DNA of 37,678 nt from Bacillota bacterium (GTDB lineage Bacteria; Bacillota; Dethiobacteria; DTU022; UBA8154): the NCBI GenBank assembly GCA_030656575.1, contig JAUSPO010000083.1, forward strand, positions 1 through 37,678, written 5' to 3'. Each line of letters opens with the position of its first letter. Position 1 is the first letter of the stretch. The position numbers were made by a program, and so were the translations under genes. The notes beneath the pieces are model-generated. The model ran no database searches. It was not told the origin of the DNA and saw only the letters and a program-made list of their open reading frames with translations. Shown here piece after piece: positions 24,043 through 34,974 of the stretch.

Positions 24043-26004
24043 GTGTCCTTAATTAATTGTCAAAATATCCACAAATATTATGGTGATCACAAGGTTCTGG
24101 CAGGGGTTTTTATGCAGCTGAACCCTGGTGAAAAGCTGGGTCTTGTTGGAGCTAACGGTTCGGGGAAAACGACCCTTTTGAATTTGATTATGGGTGAAGA
24201 AGCAGCTGATGAGGGACAAATTTTCCTGGCTAAGGGAATTTCTCCCGGATATCTAAGCCAGAAGCCCGGGGGTTTACCCCAAGCTACACTTCAAGATCAT
24301 CTGAATGATGCCGTCAGGGATCTTCTTTTCCTTAAAAAGGAGTTAACTGCCCTGGAGCGGGAAATGGCTCTGCCCCATTTGAAAAAAGAGGACGATGCTC
24401 TTGCCGCGCTTGTAAAGAAATATGGTCAAATACGTCAGCTGTTTGAAGATAAAGGGGGCTATGCTCTGGAAAAACGCCAGAGAGAAGTGAGCCGGGGATT
24501 AGGTTTTAATGAAGAAGATCTGAATCGCCCCGTTGCAGAATTTAGTGGGGGTGAAAAAACGAGAGTTCAACTTGTATCCCTTCTCCTGCAGGAACCGGAC
24601 CTCCTGCTTCTCGACGAGCCAACAAACTACCTGGATACGGATGCCCTGGAATGGCTTGAGAATTACCTTCGTGATTGGCCCGGGGCGCTTTTAGTGGTTT
24701 CTCATGACCGTTATTTCCTGGACAGGGTCGTGACGAGAATTATAGCATTGAAAGGCGGGGAACTTAAAAGTTACCGGGGCAATTATTCTGCATATAATTC
24801 CCAAAGGGAGATCCAAGAAATTAGCGATGATAAAGCGCACAAAAAACAACAGGCAGCTGTGAAGAAAGATCTGGATTTTATCAGGACAGCTTCAGCGGGC
24901 GAGAGAATGAAAAAGCAGGCGCGCAGCAGAGAGATACGCCTGAGTAAGCTTAAGCCTGCTGCAGGGACTGTTAAGGAAAGGACGATGAATCTGGATTTTG
25001 GCTATGCCGGCCGCCGTGGCCAGGTTGTGTTGGAATTTAAGAATGTATCCAAAGCTTTTGAAAAGACGAAGCTTTTTGAGAACGCAAGTTTTGAAATAAA
25101 ATGGGGAGACAGGGTAGCTCTTGTGGGGCCTAATGGGGCTGGAAAAACAACTCTACTGCGAATTGTAACGGGAGAAGAGATGCAGAGCACTGGCACTATA
25201 AAGATTGGAAACAGTGTTAAAATAGCATATTTTGATCAGGAACAGGAACAATTAAAATTATCCGGAACCCCGTTGGAAACTATTATAAATGCATCAGGAC
25301 TATTAGAGTCCGAAGCCCGCAAACATCTTGGCCGTTATCTTTTCCGGGGTGATGAGGTTTTCAAGAAAAATGCAGAGTTAAGCGGAGGAGAAAAAAGTCG
25401 TCTCGCCCTGGCAAAAGTTGCCCTCACAGAAGGGAACTGCCTGATCCTGGATGAACCTACCAACCACCTTGATATTACGGGAGTAGAAGAACTGGAAGAC
25501 GCTCTTGCTGATTACCCGGGAACCTTACTTGTCGTTTCTCATGACAGATATTTTATAGCAAGGATGGCGACAAGAATTCTGGAGATCAGGGATGGACGGG
25601 TAAGGTTTTTTAAAGGAACTTATCCGGAGTATGAAGAGAAGAAGGCGTGGGAAAGGGAGAATAACCCTCCTACTGCTCAAAAAGATGAAAAACTGATTTC
25701 ACGTCAGGAACAGCGGGAGAAAGAAAAAAAAGAACGGGAAAAAACCCTTGCCCTTCGTCGGGAGAAACGCATACTTGAAAAACGCATCAGTGAACTGGAA
25801 GAAGATATCCACGGAGAGGAAAAGAAAGCCGCTCTGCTGGAGAAGCAGCTTGCAGATCCTGATTTATATAAAAATTTTGATGAGGCACGCATGATCTCAG
25901 AGGAATTTAAATCAGTCCGGGAACGTATCCACGTCTTGACTGAAGAATGGGAAAAAGTTCTCAGCCAGCTGGACGAGTTTCCAGAGTCAGATGAAAAATC
26001 CTGA
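24043..26004 (+). CDS. ABC-F family ATPase
   Basis: 653 residues with two ATP-binding cassettes and no membrane segment. Walker A motifs are GANGSGKTT (36-44) and GPNGAGKTT (about 361). Signature motifs are FSGGEKTRV (about 166) and LSGGEKSRL (about 446). Walker B stretches LLLLDEPTNYLD and LILDEPTNHLD are complete. The inter-domain linker (about 255-315) is basic, as in ribosome-acting ABC-F proteins, and a long charged coiled coil forms the C terminus (about 545-650). ABC-F proteins act on the ribosome in translation control or antibiotic protection. The position after a MATE pump might hint at resistance but is not proof. GTG start with AGGTGG upstream. Confidence 0.92.
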   Translation: MSLINCQNIHKYYGDHKVLAGVFMQLNPGEKLGLVGANGSGKTTLLNLIMGEEAADEGQIFLAKGISPGYLSQKPGGLPQATLQDHLNDAVRDLLFLKKELTALEREMALPHLKKEDDALAALVKKYGQIRQLFEDKGGYALEKRQREVSRGLGFNEEDLNRPVAEFSGGEKTRVQLVSLLLQEPDLLLLDEPTNYLDTDALEWLENYLRDWPGALLVVSHDRYFLDRVVTRIIALKGGELKSYRGNYSAYNSQREIQEISDDKAHKKQQAAVKKDLDFIRTASAGERMKKQARSREIRLSKLKPAAGTVKERTMNLDFGYAGRRGQVVLEFKNVSKAFEKTKLFENASFEIKWGDRVALVGPNGAGKTTLLRIVTGEEMQSTGTIKIGNSVKIAYFDQEQEQLKLSGTPLETIINASGLLESEARKHLGRYLFRGDEVFKKNAELSGGEKSRLALAKVALTEGNCLILDEPTNHLDITGVEELEDALADYPGTLLVVSHDRYFIARMATRILEIRDGRVRFFKGTYPEYEEKKAWERENNPPTAQKDEKLISRQEQREKEKKEREKTLALRREKRILEKRISELEEDIHGEEKKAALLEKQLADPDLYKNFDEARMISEEFKSVRERIHVLTEEWEKVLSQLDEFPESDEKS

Positions 26005-26054
26005 CAAGCCGCATATTGAATCCTGTCGGGAGCTGCACTGAGACAATATTGTTT

Positions 26055-26083
26055 TTGGAAAAAGATGGTAAACAGGCTATAAT
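26055..26083 (+). promoter_or_regulatory. Possible promoter of the 2-oxoacid oxidoreductase operon
   Basis: TTGGAA (26055-26060), a 17-nt spacer and a perfect TATAAT (26078-26083). It would leave a leader of about 190 nt before the first gene, with a weak GCACA/TGTGC hairpin near 26104-26117. A second, weaker candidate lies nearer the gene (TATGAT around 26248). Confidence 0.45.
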
Positions 26084-26279
26084 GCATTCTTTGCATACTG
26101 CGTGCACATTTTTGTGCTTGATTTTTATCCATTAAAGAGGTATTATGGAAAAAATTTGACTTCAAATATTACTTTATTTTTCTGTTGGCATAACGAAATA
26201 AGCATTATTACGCTGTAGTGTTAAGGTTTACTGAAAATTGTATCAATTATGATATTCAGTATTCATGAGGAGGAAATTT

Positions 26280-26870
26280 ATGTACACAAAAGACATGGTA
26301 GAAGTTAGAATTCACGGCAGAGGTGGGCAAGGAGCAGTTCTTGCTGCATCTCTCGCTGCGGAGGTTGCTTTTCGAAGCGGCTATTACCCTCAGGCCTTTC
26401 CTTTTTTCGGAGCGGAAAAACGAGGTGCTCCGGTCGCAGCTTTTCTACGATATAGCAGTTCTTTACTGATGCCGCGCTGCCGTATCTACGAACCGTTTTG
26501 TGTTGTTCTATTTGACACAAAATCACTCCCTCCGGAAATTGTTCTTGATGGCCTTAAAGAGAAAGGAAAACTTCTTCTTAATACTGCAGGGGAAAATGTT
26601 TCCTATTGGCGTAAGGCCGCCGGTGAAAGAAAACTTTATGTTGTTGATGCTTCTCATATTGCAGTGGATTGTGGACTTATATCTTCAGGAATGCCGCTTG
26701 TAAGCAGCGTTATGCTTGGGGCACTAGTAAAAATTCTTGATCTGACTTCCCTTGAAGTGCTTCAGGAAACCCTGCAAGGTAAAATATCCCAATTTGAAAA
26801 GGAGAATATAGAGTGTGCGCGGCAGGGTTATGAAGAGGTGAAGGAGGTCTTTCAGGATGCTGTATTCTAA
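26280..26870 (+). CDS. 2-oxoacid:acceptor oxidoreductase, gamma subunit
   Basis: A 196-residue PorC/VorC-type subunit, beginning VEVRIHGRGGQGAVLAASLAAE, the family's nucleotide-fold signature (GRGGQG at 13-18). AFPFFGAEKRGAPVAAFLR and GMPLVSSVMLGAL follow as in related proteins. The gamma subunit helps bind CoA and structures the complex. The start at 26280 is set by GAGGAGG 6 nt upstream; an ATG 15 nt earlier lies ahead of that site. Its end overlaps the next gene by 14 nt, implying translational coupling. Confidence 0.92.
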   Translation: MYTKDMVEVRIHGRGGQGAVLAASLAAEVAFRSGYYPQAFPFFGAEKRGAPVAAFLRYSSSLLMPRCRIYEPFCVVLFDTKSLPPEIVLDGLKEKGKLLLNTAGENVSYWRKAAGERKLYVVDASHIAVDCGLISSGMPLVSSVMLGALVKILDLTSLEVLQETLQGKISQFEKENIECARQGYEEVKEVFQDAVF

Positions 26871-28437
26871 TGAAAATAAAAATTTTCCGCCGCCGATTTC
26901 CGTGGAAACGGTTTCGACCCGGGTAAATAAAACAGGCCTCTGGAGATTTTTAACGCCTGTCCGAAAAGAGAAGATCTCACCATGCAGGTCTCACTGTCCC
27001 CTTGAAAGCGGCATACCGCGATGGATGAATAAAGTTAAAGAAGGAAACTGGGAAGAAGCCTGGCAAATTATGAGGGAATATAACCCTTTTCCCGCTATCA
27101 TAGGCTATGTTTGTTATCAGTTTTGTGTTGAAAAATGCAGCAGGGCTTTATACGATGAGCCAATAGCTATCGGTGAGGTAGAAAAGGAGATCGGCCTCTG
27201 GCGTCATAAGAATTACGAGCATAAAAACTCAATCCCAGAAAGAGAGAAGAGCAAAAAAGTTGTTATTGTGGGCTCTGGTCCTGCTGGGCTGAGCTGTGCT
27301 TTTTATCTGAACATGCTTGGTGTAAGCGTTACAATTTTAGAGAAACTACCGGTCGCTGGAGGACTCTTAGCCACAGGTATTCCAGAATATCGTCTTCCCA
27401 GGGATATTCTGAAAAAGGAATTGGAGATTTTAAAGGCGGAAGGAATTGTAATCAAAACTGATTATGAAGTTGGGAAAGATGATCTTCCCAATTTACAGGA
27501 TAATTTCGATGCTGTTTTACTCGCAGTGGGAGCTCAGGAGAGCAAACCACTTCGCATAAAGGGCGAAGATCTGTCGGGGGTTACAGGTGGGGTAGAATTT
27601 TTAAGGGATCTGCATTTGGGTAAACTTAAGGAAGTGGAAGGGCGGGTTATCGTCATAGGCGGCGGAAACGCTGCTGTTGATGCCGCCTGCGCTGCTAAGA
27701 GAAATGGCGCAGAGGAAGTTACCCTTCTTTACCGTCGCGGCGAGGAAGAGATGCCCGCTCATCCCCATGAGATTAAGGCGGCAGTTGAAGCTGGAGTGAA
27801 CTTTATCTTTCAAACGGTTGTTGAAGAGATTATCGGTGAGAGTAAAGTACAAAAAGTTCGGGCTGGAAAGACTGCGCTATCCTGCCGAGGTGAAGAAATA
27901 AATGTTTTAGCAGGAACTGAATTTTATCTTGATTGTAATTTGATTATTGCTGCTGCAGGGCAGGAAAGCAAATTATCAGAGGTAGCCCCCTCGTTTCCCG
28001 GGGAGCCACTTATTTTTGCCGCCGGGGATGCCGTCTCTGGCCCTTCCACCGTGGCCGGTGCCATATTTAGCGGAAGGGAAGCTGCCCTTAATCTTTTTAG
28101 TATGTTAGAGCATGGGAAAGAGAGTAACGAGAGCTTCCAGATTGCTTCCCCCCTGAACGGAAAAGAAGAAATTGTAAGCTTTGAATCTTTGAACAGCACC
28201 CTATATTCCAGACAGAAAAGGTTCGATCAACCACAGGAAGAAGCAGGTCGGTGCTTTAATTGTGGGTTGTGCAGCAAGTGCGGCGTTTGCTGGATTTTTT
28301 GTCCCGATTTGTCTGTGGACGGGCTTTCAGGAGACTTCGAGTTTCTGCTGGATTACTGCAAGGGATGCGGAATATGTGTTACAGAGTGCCCTACAGGTGT
28401 CCTGACGATGGAGGAGGTGGTTTCAGATGAAGCGTAA
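26857..28437 (+). CDS. GltD-like NAD(P)H/FAD oxidoreductase fused to a 2x[4Fe-4S] delta subunit
   Basis: 526 residues. An N-terminal Cys-rich domain of GltD type (CRSHCP at about 43; CYQFCVEKC at about 87-95) is followed by the FAD motif VIVGSGPAGLS (about 128), the NAD(P)H motif VIVIGGGNAAVDAA (about 265), and a second FAD segment IFAAGDAVSGPSTV. The C-terminal 65 residues are a PorD-like ferredoxin with CGLCSKCGVCWIFCP (about 466-480) and CKGCGICVTECP (about 502-513). Sitting between gamma and alpha subunit genes, with overlaps on both sides, it is surely part of the complex. It would let the enzyme use NAD(P)(H) directly, as the PadF/PadH-type subunits do in phenylglyoxylate:NAD oxidoreductase. 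That parallel is from domain content only. Confidence 0.9.
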   Translation: MLYSNENKNFPPPISVETVSTRVNKTGLWRFLTPVRKEKISPCRSHCPLESGIPRWMNKVKEGNWEEAWQIMREYNPFPAIIGYVCYQFCVEKCSRALYDEPIAIGEVEKEIGLWRHKNYEHKNSIPEREKSKKVVIVGSGPAGLSCAFYLNMLGVSVTILEKLPVAGGLLATGIPEYRLPRDILKKELEILKAEGIVIKTDYEVGKDDLPNLQDNFDAVLLAVGAQESKPLRIKGEDLSGVTGGVEFLRDLHLGKLKEVEGRVIVIGGGNAAVDAACAAKRNGAEEVTLLYRRGEEEMPAHPHEIKAAVEAGVNFIFQTVVEEIIGESKVQKVRAGKTALSCRGEEINVLAGTEFYLDCNLIIAAAGQESKLSEVAPSFPGEPLIFAAGDAVSGPSTVAGAIFSGREAALNLFSMLEHGKESNESFQIASPLNGKEEIVSFESLNSTLYSRQKRFDQPQEEAGRCFNCGLCSKCGVCWIFCPDLSVDGLSGDFEFLLDYCKGCGICVTECPTGVLTMEEVVSDEA

Positions 28438-29584
28438 ACTTATGAACGGCAACCAGGCAGCTGCGTTGGCGGTTAAATTAGCACGTGTCCAGGTAGTCTC
28501 TGCTTATCCCATTACTCCACAGACAACGATAGTGGAAGATCTCGCCGATATGTGGGCAAGGGGTACTTTCCCCGGAGAATATGTGAGTGTGGAGTCGGAG
28601 TACTCGGCTATGGCATATCTTATAGGGGCAGCTTATGCTGGAGCCCGTTCTTTTACAGCTACTTCCTGCCAGGGCCTTGCATATATGCATGAGCTGCTGC
28701 ACTGGGCTTCCGGGGCCCGCTTGCCCATTGTAATGGTTAATGTAAACCGGTCTATGGGCGCACCCTGGAGTCTTGAACCGGATCAGACGGACAGCCTCTC
28801 CCAGCGTGATACAGGATGGATCCAGATTTATTGCGCAGATGTGCAGGAGATACTGGATACAATACTCCTTTCCTTTCGTCTGGCCGAAGAATCGAGAATT
28901 CCCTGCATGGTCGTCTATGATGGTTTTTCCCTTTCTCATACCTACGAAGCGGTAGAGCCACCTGAACAGGAGCAGGTGGATGCATTTTTACCTCTGCCCC
29001 CCGGCGAAGCAGCGATTAATCCTTCAAACCCGCAAAATATACAGGCAGTAACAGATTCCAGGTATTTATCCCGCGTCCGACAGGAACTTCATTTAACAAT
29101 GGAAAAAGTGCCGGAAGCAATAAAGAAGATGGAGAATGAATTTTATAAAATTTTTGGCAGAAGTTATCCACTCGTGGAATCTATAGGGCTTGATGATGCT
29201 GAAACAGTGATAGTAACTGCAGGATCTATGGGACAGACTGTGAAAAGCGTCCTGCCTTCTCTTAGCAGCGTCCATTCAAAGAAAGGGTTTCTTCGCTTCA
29301 GGCTTTTCCGGCCCCTTCCCGATGAGGATATTGCTGCACTATTGGGTAATGCACAAATAAAGAAAGTCCTTGTCATAGACCGTAATTTATCAGCCGGTGC
29401 AGGGGGGATTTTTGCTCAGGAACTTAGTGCTCTGCTTCAGGGTACATCTTTTCAGGGCGAAATTTTTCAGTTAAACCTCTCTGGTGGGGTGGACCTGACA
29501 CCAGACCTGCTTAATAAAGCACTTGAAAAGATTGAGGGAGCCGAAAAAAGCAGAGATAAAATTATCTGGGGGGTAGACCTTTAA
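28427..29584 (+). CDS. 2-oxoacid:acceptor oxidoreductase, alpha subunit
   Basis: A 385-residue PorA/VorB-type subunit: GNQAAALAVKLARVQVVSAYPITPQ at the start of the pyrimidine-binding domain, VESEYSAMAYLIGAAYAGARS, and SQGLAYMHELLHW-like CQGLAYMHELLHW. The C-terminal transketolase-like domain includes TVIVTAGSMGQTVKS and LRLFRPLPDEDI-type FRLFRPLPDEDI. With the beta subunit it binds thiamine diphosphate and decarboxylates a 2-oxoacid to its acyl-CoA. The start overlaps the preceding gene by 11 nt and GGAGGAGG lies upstream. The 2-oxoacid used (pyruvate, branched or aromatic) cannot be told from sequence alone. Confidence 0.93.
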   Translation: MKRKLMNGNQAAALAVKLARVQVVSAYPITPQTTIVEDLADMWARGTFPGEYVSVESEYSAMAYLIGAAYAGARSFTATSCQGLAYMHELLHWASGARLPIVMVNVNRSMGAPWSLEPDQTDSLSQRDTGWIQIYCADVQEILDTILLSFRLAEESRIPCMVVYDGFSLSHTYEAVEPPEQEQVDAFLPLPPGEAAINPSNPQNIQAVTDSRYLSRVRQELHLTMEKVPEAIKKMENEFYKIFGRSYPLVESIGLDDAETVIVTAGSMGQTVKSVLPSLSSVHSKKGFLRFRLFRPLPDEDIAALLGNAQIKKVLVIDRNLSAGAGGIFAQELSALLQGTSFQGEIFQLNLSGGVDLTPDLLNKALEKIEGAEKSRDKIIWGVDL

Positions 29585-30474
29585 TGTTTAATACTCAAGT
29601 AGGGGATTTTTCCCGGGAGGAGTTTATGTCAAGCGGCCATAACGCCTGTGCGGGGTGTGGGCCAGCCTTAGCCGTACGCTTTCTGATGAAGGCAATGGGA
29701 CCCAGGGTGGTTGTTGTAATTACTGCATCCTGCTGGAGTATTATTTCAGGAGTGGTTCCCTTACGCAGTTTGGAAACTGTTGTGATGCATTGTCCGTTCC
29801 CATCAGCGGCTGCTACAGGGAGCGGGGTCAAGAAAGGACTTGAAGCACTGGGAGATTTGCAGACTCAGGTAGTAGTCCTTGCTGGGGATGGAGGCACCTT
29901 TGATATCGGTTTACAGGGACTTTCCGGTGCTGCTGAACGAAATGAGGATATTTTGTTTGTCTGCTATGATAATGAAGCATATATGAACACAGGAATGCAA
30001 AAAAGTTCGGCTACTCCATACGGTTCCCGTTCCACAACAACACCCGATCCCATGCTAAAAACAAATCCCAAAAAGGATATTATGAAAATTATGGCCGCTC
30101 ACCGCATTCCTTATGCTGCTACGGCAACGATTGCTTTCCCAGAAGATTTAATCTCAAAGTTCAAACGAGCGCTGGAGACAAAGGGTTTACGTTTCTTACA
30201 TCTTTTCACTCCCTGCCCTCAGGGTTGGGGCAGTCCAACAGATAAAACGGTGGAATTATCCCGTCTGGCAGTTATGACCAGGCTTTTTCCTCTCATTGAG
30301 GTAGAAGATGGGGAAAAGTACACGATCAATTATCTGCCCGAGGAGCATGTTCCTATAGAAAAATATCTTAATCCGCAGCGCCGTTTTAGATCTCTTGATC
30401 AGGAAGAGGTCGCTTTAATCCAAGAGCAAGTGAACCGCGATTGGGAAAAAATGTGCAAATTGACTGCTCAGTAG
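29584..30474 (+). CDS. 2-oxoacid:acceptor oxidoreductase, beta subunit
   Basis: A 296-residue PorB-type subunit. SGHNACAGCGPALAVRF supplies cluster cysteines, and GDGGTFDIGLQGLSGAAERN through CYDNEAYMNTG is the thiamine-diphosphate/Mg motif (GDG...N). HLFTPCPQGW lies near the C terminus, as in pyruvate and related oxidoreductases. Start and previous stop share one base (TAATG). The four genes from 26280 therefore form one tightly coupled operon (gamma, GltD-delta, alpha, beta). The gene ends 9 nt before the convergent thiolase. Confidence 0.93.
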   Translation: MFNTQVGDFSREEFMSSGHNACAGCGPALAVRFLMKAMGPRVVVVITASCWSIISGVVPLRSLETVVMHCPFPSAAATGSGVKKGLEALGDLQTQVVVLAGDGGTFDIGLQGLSGAAERNEDILFVCYDNEAYMNTGMQKSSATPYGSRSTTTPDPMLKTNPKKDIMKIMAAHRIPYAATATIAFPEDLISKFKRALETKGLRFLHLFTPCPQGWGSPTDKTVELSRLAVMTRLFPLIEVEDGEKYTINYLPEEHVPIEKYLNPQRRFRSLDQEEVALIQEQVNRDWEKMCKLTAQ

Positions 30475-30483
30475 TCACCGTAA

Positions 30484-31656
30484 CTAATAATTTTCTATAA
30501 GCATGGACATTCCCATGCCGCCTGCAACACATAAAGAAGCCAAGCCTATCTTTAGATCTCTTCTCTTAAGTTCATGAATAAGTGATACAACAATTCTTGC
30601 CCCTGTGCAGCCGCCCGGATGCCCAAGGCCTATTCCACTTCCGTTTACGTTCACGATCTCACGGTTCAGGTCAAGGAGTTTTTCACAGGCCAGGTATTGT
30701 GCAGAAAATGCCTCATTTAATTCGATCAGCTGGATATTCGCTAAAGAAAGGTTCGCCTTTTTCAGTACTTTCTTCGTGGCGGGAACGGGTCCGTATCCCA
30801 TTAACCAAGGCTCTACGGCCGCCCAGGAATAAGCTATAATGCGGGCCATTGGCTTTATTCCCAGTTCTATTGCTTTGGATTCCTTCATTAGTACCAGTGC
30901 TGCTGCCCCATCATTTATTCCTGAGGAGTTTCCTGCTGTAACTGTCCCCCCTTTTTTAAAAAGAGGGGGTAATTTTTTAAGGGTTTCCATGTTGATATCA
31001 GGCCTTGGGTGTTCATCAGTATCAATCTGGCATTCTCTCTTTTTTGATGAACCTACTGGAACAATCTGGCTCTCAAAGTAACCGTTTTTGATGGCTGCGG
31101 CAGCATTTTTATGACTGCGGCAGGCAATTGTATCCTGTTCTTCCCTGCTGATATCATATTTTTCTACAAGGTTTTCTGCTGTTTGCCCCATCATAATGTG
31201 GTAGTTGGGGTCGTGAAGGATCTCCCAGAGAGAGTCCGTCATTTCTCCATGCTGCAGGCGATTACCCCAGCGGACTGTTTTTAAAACGTAAGGGGCACTG
31301 CTCATACTCTCTACCCCTCCAGCCACAACGATCTCACTGTCACCGATCAGTAGCTCCTGCATACCGCTGACTAAGGCCTGCATTCCTGAGCTGCACTGCC
31401 GCTGGACGGTAAAAGCCGGAACTTCCAGGGGGATACCCGCTTTCAGTGCGGCAACACGGGCTACGTTCGCTTCGTCCGTTCTCATGATGGCGTTTCCCAG
31501 GATAACCTCTTCTACCTGTGCCGGTTTCAGGTTAGATCTTTTTACAGCCTCTTTAATTACTGTCGAGGCGAGTTTATAGGGTGCAACATTGCGAAAGATA
31601 CCCCCGAAACTGCCGATAGGAGTACGAACAGCAGATGTTATTACAATATTTTCCAT
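30484..31656 (-). CDS. Acetyl-CoA acetyltransferase (thiolase)
   Basis: 390 residues of a biosynthetic/degradative type II thiolase that condenses or cleaves acetoacetyl-CoA. All catalytic features are present: nucleophile C88 in [29 protein letters not shown] with the active-site His, and the second Cys in [11 protein letters not shown]. Length matches AtoB/ThlA enzymes. ATG at 31656 has AGGAGG upstream. It lies 47 nt downstream of carB on the same strand, so read-through from the PyrR-controlled transcript is possible although the pathways are unrelated. Its convergent neighbour is the 2-oxoacid oxidoreductase, which could supply acyl-CoA. Confidence 0.95.
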   Translation of the reverse strand: MENIVITSAVRTPIGSFGGIFRNVAPYKLASTVIKEAVKRSNLKPAQVEEVILGNAIMRTDEANVARVAALKAGIPLEVPAFTVQRQCSSGMQALVSGMQELLIGDSEIVVAGGVESMSSAPYVLKTVRWGNRLQHGEMTDSLWEILHDPNYHIMMGQTAENLVEKYDISREEQDTIACRSHKNAAAAIKNGYFESQIVPVGSSKKRECQIDTDEHPRPDINMETLKKLPPLFKKGGTVTAGNSSGINDGAAALVLMKESKAIELGIKPMARIIAYSWAAVEPWLMGYGPVPATKKVLKKANLSLANIQLIELNEAFSAQYLACEKLLDLNREIVNVNGSGIGLGHPGGCTGARIVVSLIHELKRRDLKIGLASLCVAGGMGMSMLIENY

Positions 31657-31703
31657 AAATGAAGCCTCCTAATACTAATCCATAACAATCTATCTTTATC
31701 TTT

Positions 31704-34700
31704 CTATTTCATCTGCAGGTATTCCTGCAGGGACAATACGCCGGGGTCTTCGCCCAGAGTCAGTTCTTCCAGTATTTCCCCTGCGGCAAGAGCAGTGTCT
31801 AAGGATGTAAAACAGGGGACATTATGTTCAACCGCTGCACGACGAATACGGAAACCATCGGTTTTCGGCATCTTCCCTTTAGTAAGGGTATTGATCACCA
31901 GGTCAACCTTTCCTGATTGTATAATGTCCACAACATGTGGGGAGCCTTCCCGTATTTTATTGATGCGTTCCACCTTGAGTCCGGCTTCCTCAAGATATAA
32001 TGCTGTCCCTCGCGTGGCAAAGAGATTGAATCCAAGGGAGAAGAGTTTTCTGATTAAGGGAAGAGCTTCATCTTTATCTTTGTCGGCAATTGTGATGAGG
32101 ACATTATCGCCGCTTTTTGGAAGTTGAAATCCTGATGCTAAGAGGGCTTTGTAAAGTGCTCTGGGCAGATGCGTGTTTATACCCATGACCTCGCCCGTTG
32201 ATTTCATCTCCGGTCCCAGAGAGGTTTCCAGCAGGAATAGTTTAGAAAAGGAGAAGACTGGTGCTTTTATGCTTACGAAGGGTGGTGATTTTATAAGCCC
32301 CCCCTGATAGCCAAGTTCCGCGAGGGTTTTACCCAAAGCTATTTTTGTGGCCAGGTTTATGATTGGAATGTTAGTTACTTTACTAAGGAAGGGAACTGTC
32401 CTGCTCGACCGGGGGTTAACCTCAATCACGTAAAGGTTTTCATTATGGTAGACATATTGAATATTAAAGCTCCCCTTAATATTAAGTGCCACGGCCAGCT
32501 GGCAGGTGTATGAAATTATTTTTTCCTGCAGTTCCGAAGATACATTTACAGGAGGATAAACTGCAATACTGTCGCCGGAATGGATCCCTGCTTTTTCAAT
32601 ATGTTCCATGATGCCGGGGATAAGACAATCTTTTCCATCAGCGATTCCGTCAACCTCAAGTTCAATGCCTTTCAGATATTTATCAACTAATACGGGGTGG
32701 TTGGGAGAGACTCTCACTGCTGAGACCATATATTCTCTGAGATCCCTCGTATCATAAACGATTTCCATAGCCCTGCCTCCTAAAACGTAAGACGGGCGTA
32801 CAAGGACGGGGTATCCGATTCTTTCCGCAATCGTTTCAGCCTGTTCAGTGGTTACGGCTGTACCTCCTGCGGGGCGGGGGATCTTCAGTGCTTCAAGGAG
32901 ATCGTCGAAACTTTGACGGTTTTCAGCTGCATCAATATCTTCCACAGTTGTTCCGATAATCCTGTACCCGGCGCTGGCCAGTGGTTCGGCCAGGTTGATT
33001 GCTGTCTGCCCTCCGAACTGTACAATTGTTCCAGACGGTTTTTCCAGATCAAGAATATTGAAGACATCTTCAGGGAGAAGAGGCTCAAAATAAAGGCGAT
33101 CGGAAGTATCGAAGTCTGTACTTACTGTTTCCGGATTGTTGTTGATAATGATAGATTCAATGCCTTCTGATTTCAGGGCCCACGATGCATGAACAGAGCA
33201 ATAATCAAATTCGATTCCCTGCCCAATGCGGATGGGGCCAGCCCCCAGGACCACCATTTTTTTATTGTCAGAAGGAATGGATTCATTTTCCTGGTCGTAA
33301 GTGGAGTAATAGTAGGGTGTTTCGGCGTCAAACTCTGCAGCGCAGGTATCAACCATCTTATAGACAGGGTTAATATTGTACTTTTGCCGCAGGGAACGCA
33401 CTTCTTTTTCTTCAACCCCAATCAACCCTGCAATGGCAGCGTCGGCAAAACCATAATACTTGGCAGAAAAGAGCAGTTCTTTGGTCAATCCTTCTTCGCG
33501 GCAGGTTTTCAGCTTTTCTTCCAGCTGGACGATCTGCTCTAATTTATGCAGGAAAAAGAAGTCGATCCGGGAAAGGAAGTTTATTTCCACAAGAGGAATT
33601 CCCCTGCGTATTGCTTCGGCAACTGCGAAAAGGCGGCAATCTGTGGGAGTGGAAAGCTCACTTCTTAACGCGGAATAAGAAAGGGTTTTTATTTCGGGAA
33701 TTTCCAGATGAACTACTCCTATTTCCAGGGAACGGACTGCCTTGAGCAGGGCTTCCTGAAATGAACGGCCAAGTGACATCACTTCTCCTGTAGCTTTCAT
33801 TTGCGTCCCCAGCGTACGGTCGGCAGTGGCAAACTTGTCGAAAGGCCAGCGGGGAAACTTCACTACACAATAATCGATAGTAGGTTCAAAGCAGGCCCAT
33901 GTTTTGCCTGTGATGGCATTTTTAATTTCATCAAGCCTCAGGCCGACAGCTATCTTACTGGCCACCTTGGCGATGGGATAACCTGTAGCCTTGGAAGCCA
34001 GAGCACTGGAACGGCTCACCCTCGGATTTACTTCTATGACATAATAGTTATAACTTGAATGGTCCATGGCAAATTGAATATTACAGCCGCCTTCGATACC
34101 CAGGGCACGAATAATTTTCAAGGAGGCGGTGCGCAGCATCTGGAACTCCCGGTCAGTAAGGGTCAGGGCGGGGACCACAACAATGCTGTCCCCGGTGTGA
34201 ACTCCCATGGGGTCAATATTCTCCATACTGCAGATTGCAATGCAGTTATCGGCACTGTCGCGCATAACTTCAAATTCTATTTCTTTCCACCCGCTGACGC
34301 TTTTCTCGATGAGGAGCTGCTGGATAGGGCTGTACTTTAAACCTCTTCTGGATACTTCCTGAAGCTCTTCCGCGTCTTTGGCCATGCCCCCTCCCGATCC
34401 GCCCATAGTATATGCAGGCCTGACGATAACAGGGTAGCCGATTTCATGGGCAAGCTCCAGGGCATCTTCTATGGAAGAGACAATGCCGCTGTGGGGGATT
34501 GGTTCACCAATTTCCTCCAGCATTTCTTTAAATTTTTCCCGATCTTCCGCTTTTTCTATGGTTTCCAGGGGAGTTCCAAGCAGACGGACACCAAGGCGAT
34601 CAAGAACTCCCTGTCGTGCTATTTCTTCGGCTATATTCAACCCTACCTGTCCGCCAAGGGTTGGTAAAAGCCCGTCGGGTTTTTCTTTTTCCAGAATGCG

Positions 34701-34925
34701 GGTAATGAACTCTGCAGTTAATGGTTCCAGGTAAACGCGATCAGCCATGTTTGTGTCGGTCATAATTGTTGCCGGGTTGCTGTTTACCAGTACAACCTGA
34801 ACACCCTCTTCTTTGAGAGAGCGGCAGGCCTGGGAACCGGCGTAGTCAAATTCCGCCGCCTGACCGATCACGATGGGGCCTGAACCTATTACCATCACTT
34901 TCTTTATGGTGGGGTCTTTAGGCAT
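31704..34925 (-). CDS. carB: Carbamoyl-phosphate synthase large subunit
   Basis: 1073 residues with the standard duplicated layout: the first ATP-grasp half ([39 protein letters not shown]), an oligomerisation region, the second ATP-grasp half ([36 protein letters not shown]) and a C-terminal MGS-like allosteric domain (about 930-1073; [13 protein letters not shown]). It makes carbamoyl phosphate from bicarbonate, ATP and ammonia supplied by CarA, for pyrimidine and arginine synthesis. The start is ATG 34925, since AGGAGGTG lies 9 nt upstream; an in-frame GTG at 34937 falls inside that site. It follows carA by 49 nt. Confidence 0.96.
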   Translation of the reverse strand: MPKDPTIKKVMVIGSGPIVIGQAAEFDYAGSQACRSLKEEGVQVVLVNSNPATIMTDTNMADRVYLEPLTAEFITRILEKEKPDGLLPTLGGQVGLNIAEEIARQGVLDRLGVRLLGTPLETIEKAEDREKFKEMLEEIGEPIPHSGIVSSIEDALELAHEIGYPVIVRPAYTMGGSGGGMAKDAEELQEVSRRGLKYSPIQQLLIEKSVSGWKEIEFEVMRDSADNCIAICSMENIDPMGVHTGDSIVVVPALTLTDREFQMLRTASLKIIRALGIEGGCNIQFAMDHSSYNYYVIEVNPRVSRSSALASKATGYPIAKVASKIAVGLRLDEIKNAITGKTWACFEPTIDYCVVKFPRWPFDKFATADRTLGTQMKATGEVMSLGRSFQEALLKAVRSLEIGVVHLEIPEIKTLSYSALRSELSTPTDCRLFAVAEAIRRGIPLVEINFLSRIDFFFLHKLEQIVQLEEKLKTCREEGLTKELLFSAKYYGFADAAIAGLIGVEEKEVRSLRQKYNINPVYKMVDTCAAEFDAETPYYYSTYDQENESIPSDNKKMVVLGAGPIRIGQGIEFDYCSVHASWALKSEGIESIIINNNPETVSTDFDTSDRLYFEPLLPEDVFNILDLEKPSGTIVQFGGQTAINLAEPLASAGYRIIGTTVEDIDAAENRQSFDDLLEALKIPRPAGGTAVTTEQAETIAERIGYPVLVRPSYVLGGRAMEIVYDTRDLREYMVSAVRVSPNHPVLVDKYLKGIELEVDGIADGKDCLIPGIMEHIEKAGIHSGDSIAVYPPVNVSSELQEKIISYTCQLAVALNIKGSFNIQYVYHNENLYVIEVNPRSSRTVPFLSKVTNIPIINLATKIALGKTLAELGYQGGLIKSPPFVSIKAPVFSFSKLFLLETSLGPEMKSTGEVMGINTHLPRALYKALLASGFQLPKSGDNVLITIADKDKDEALPLIRKLFSLGFNLFATRGTALYLEEAGLKVERINKIREGSPHVVDIIQSGKVDLVINTLTKGKMPKTDGFRIRRAAVEHNVPCFTSLDTALAAGEILEELTLGEDPGVLSLQEYLQMK

Positions 34926-34974
34926 TTTTGAGGGCACCTCCTGAATATATTCTTTTAATTCTTAAATTATCCTA

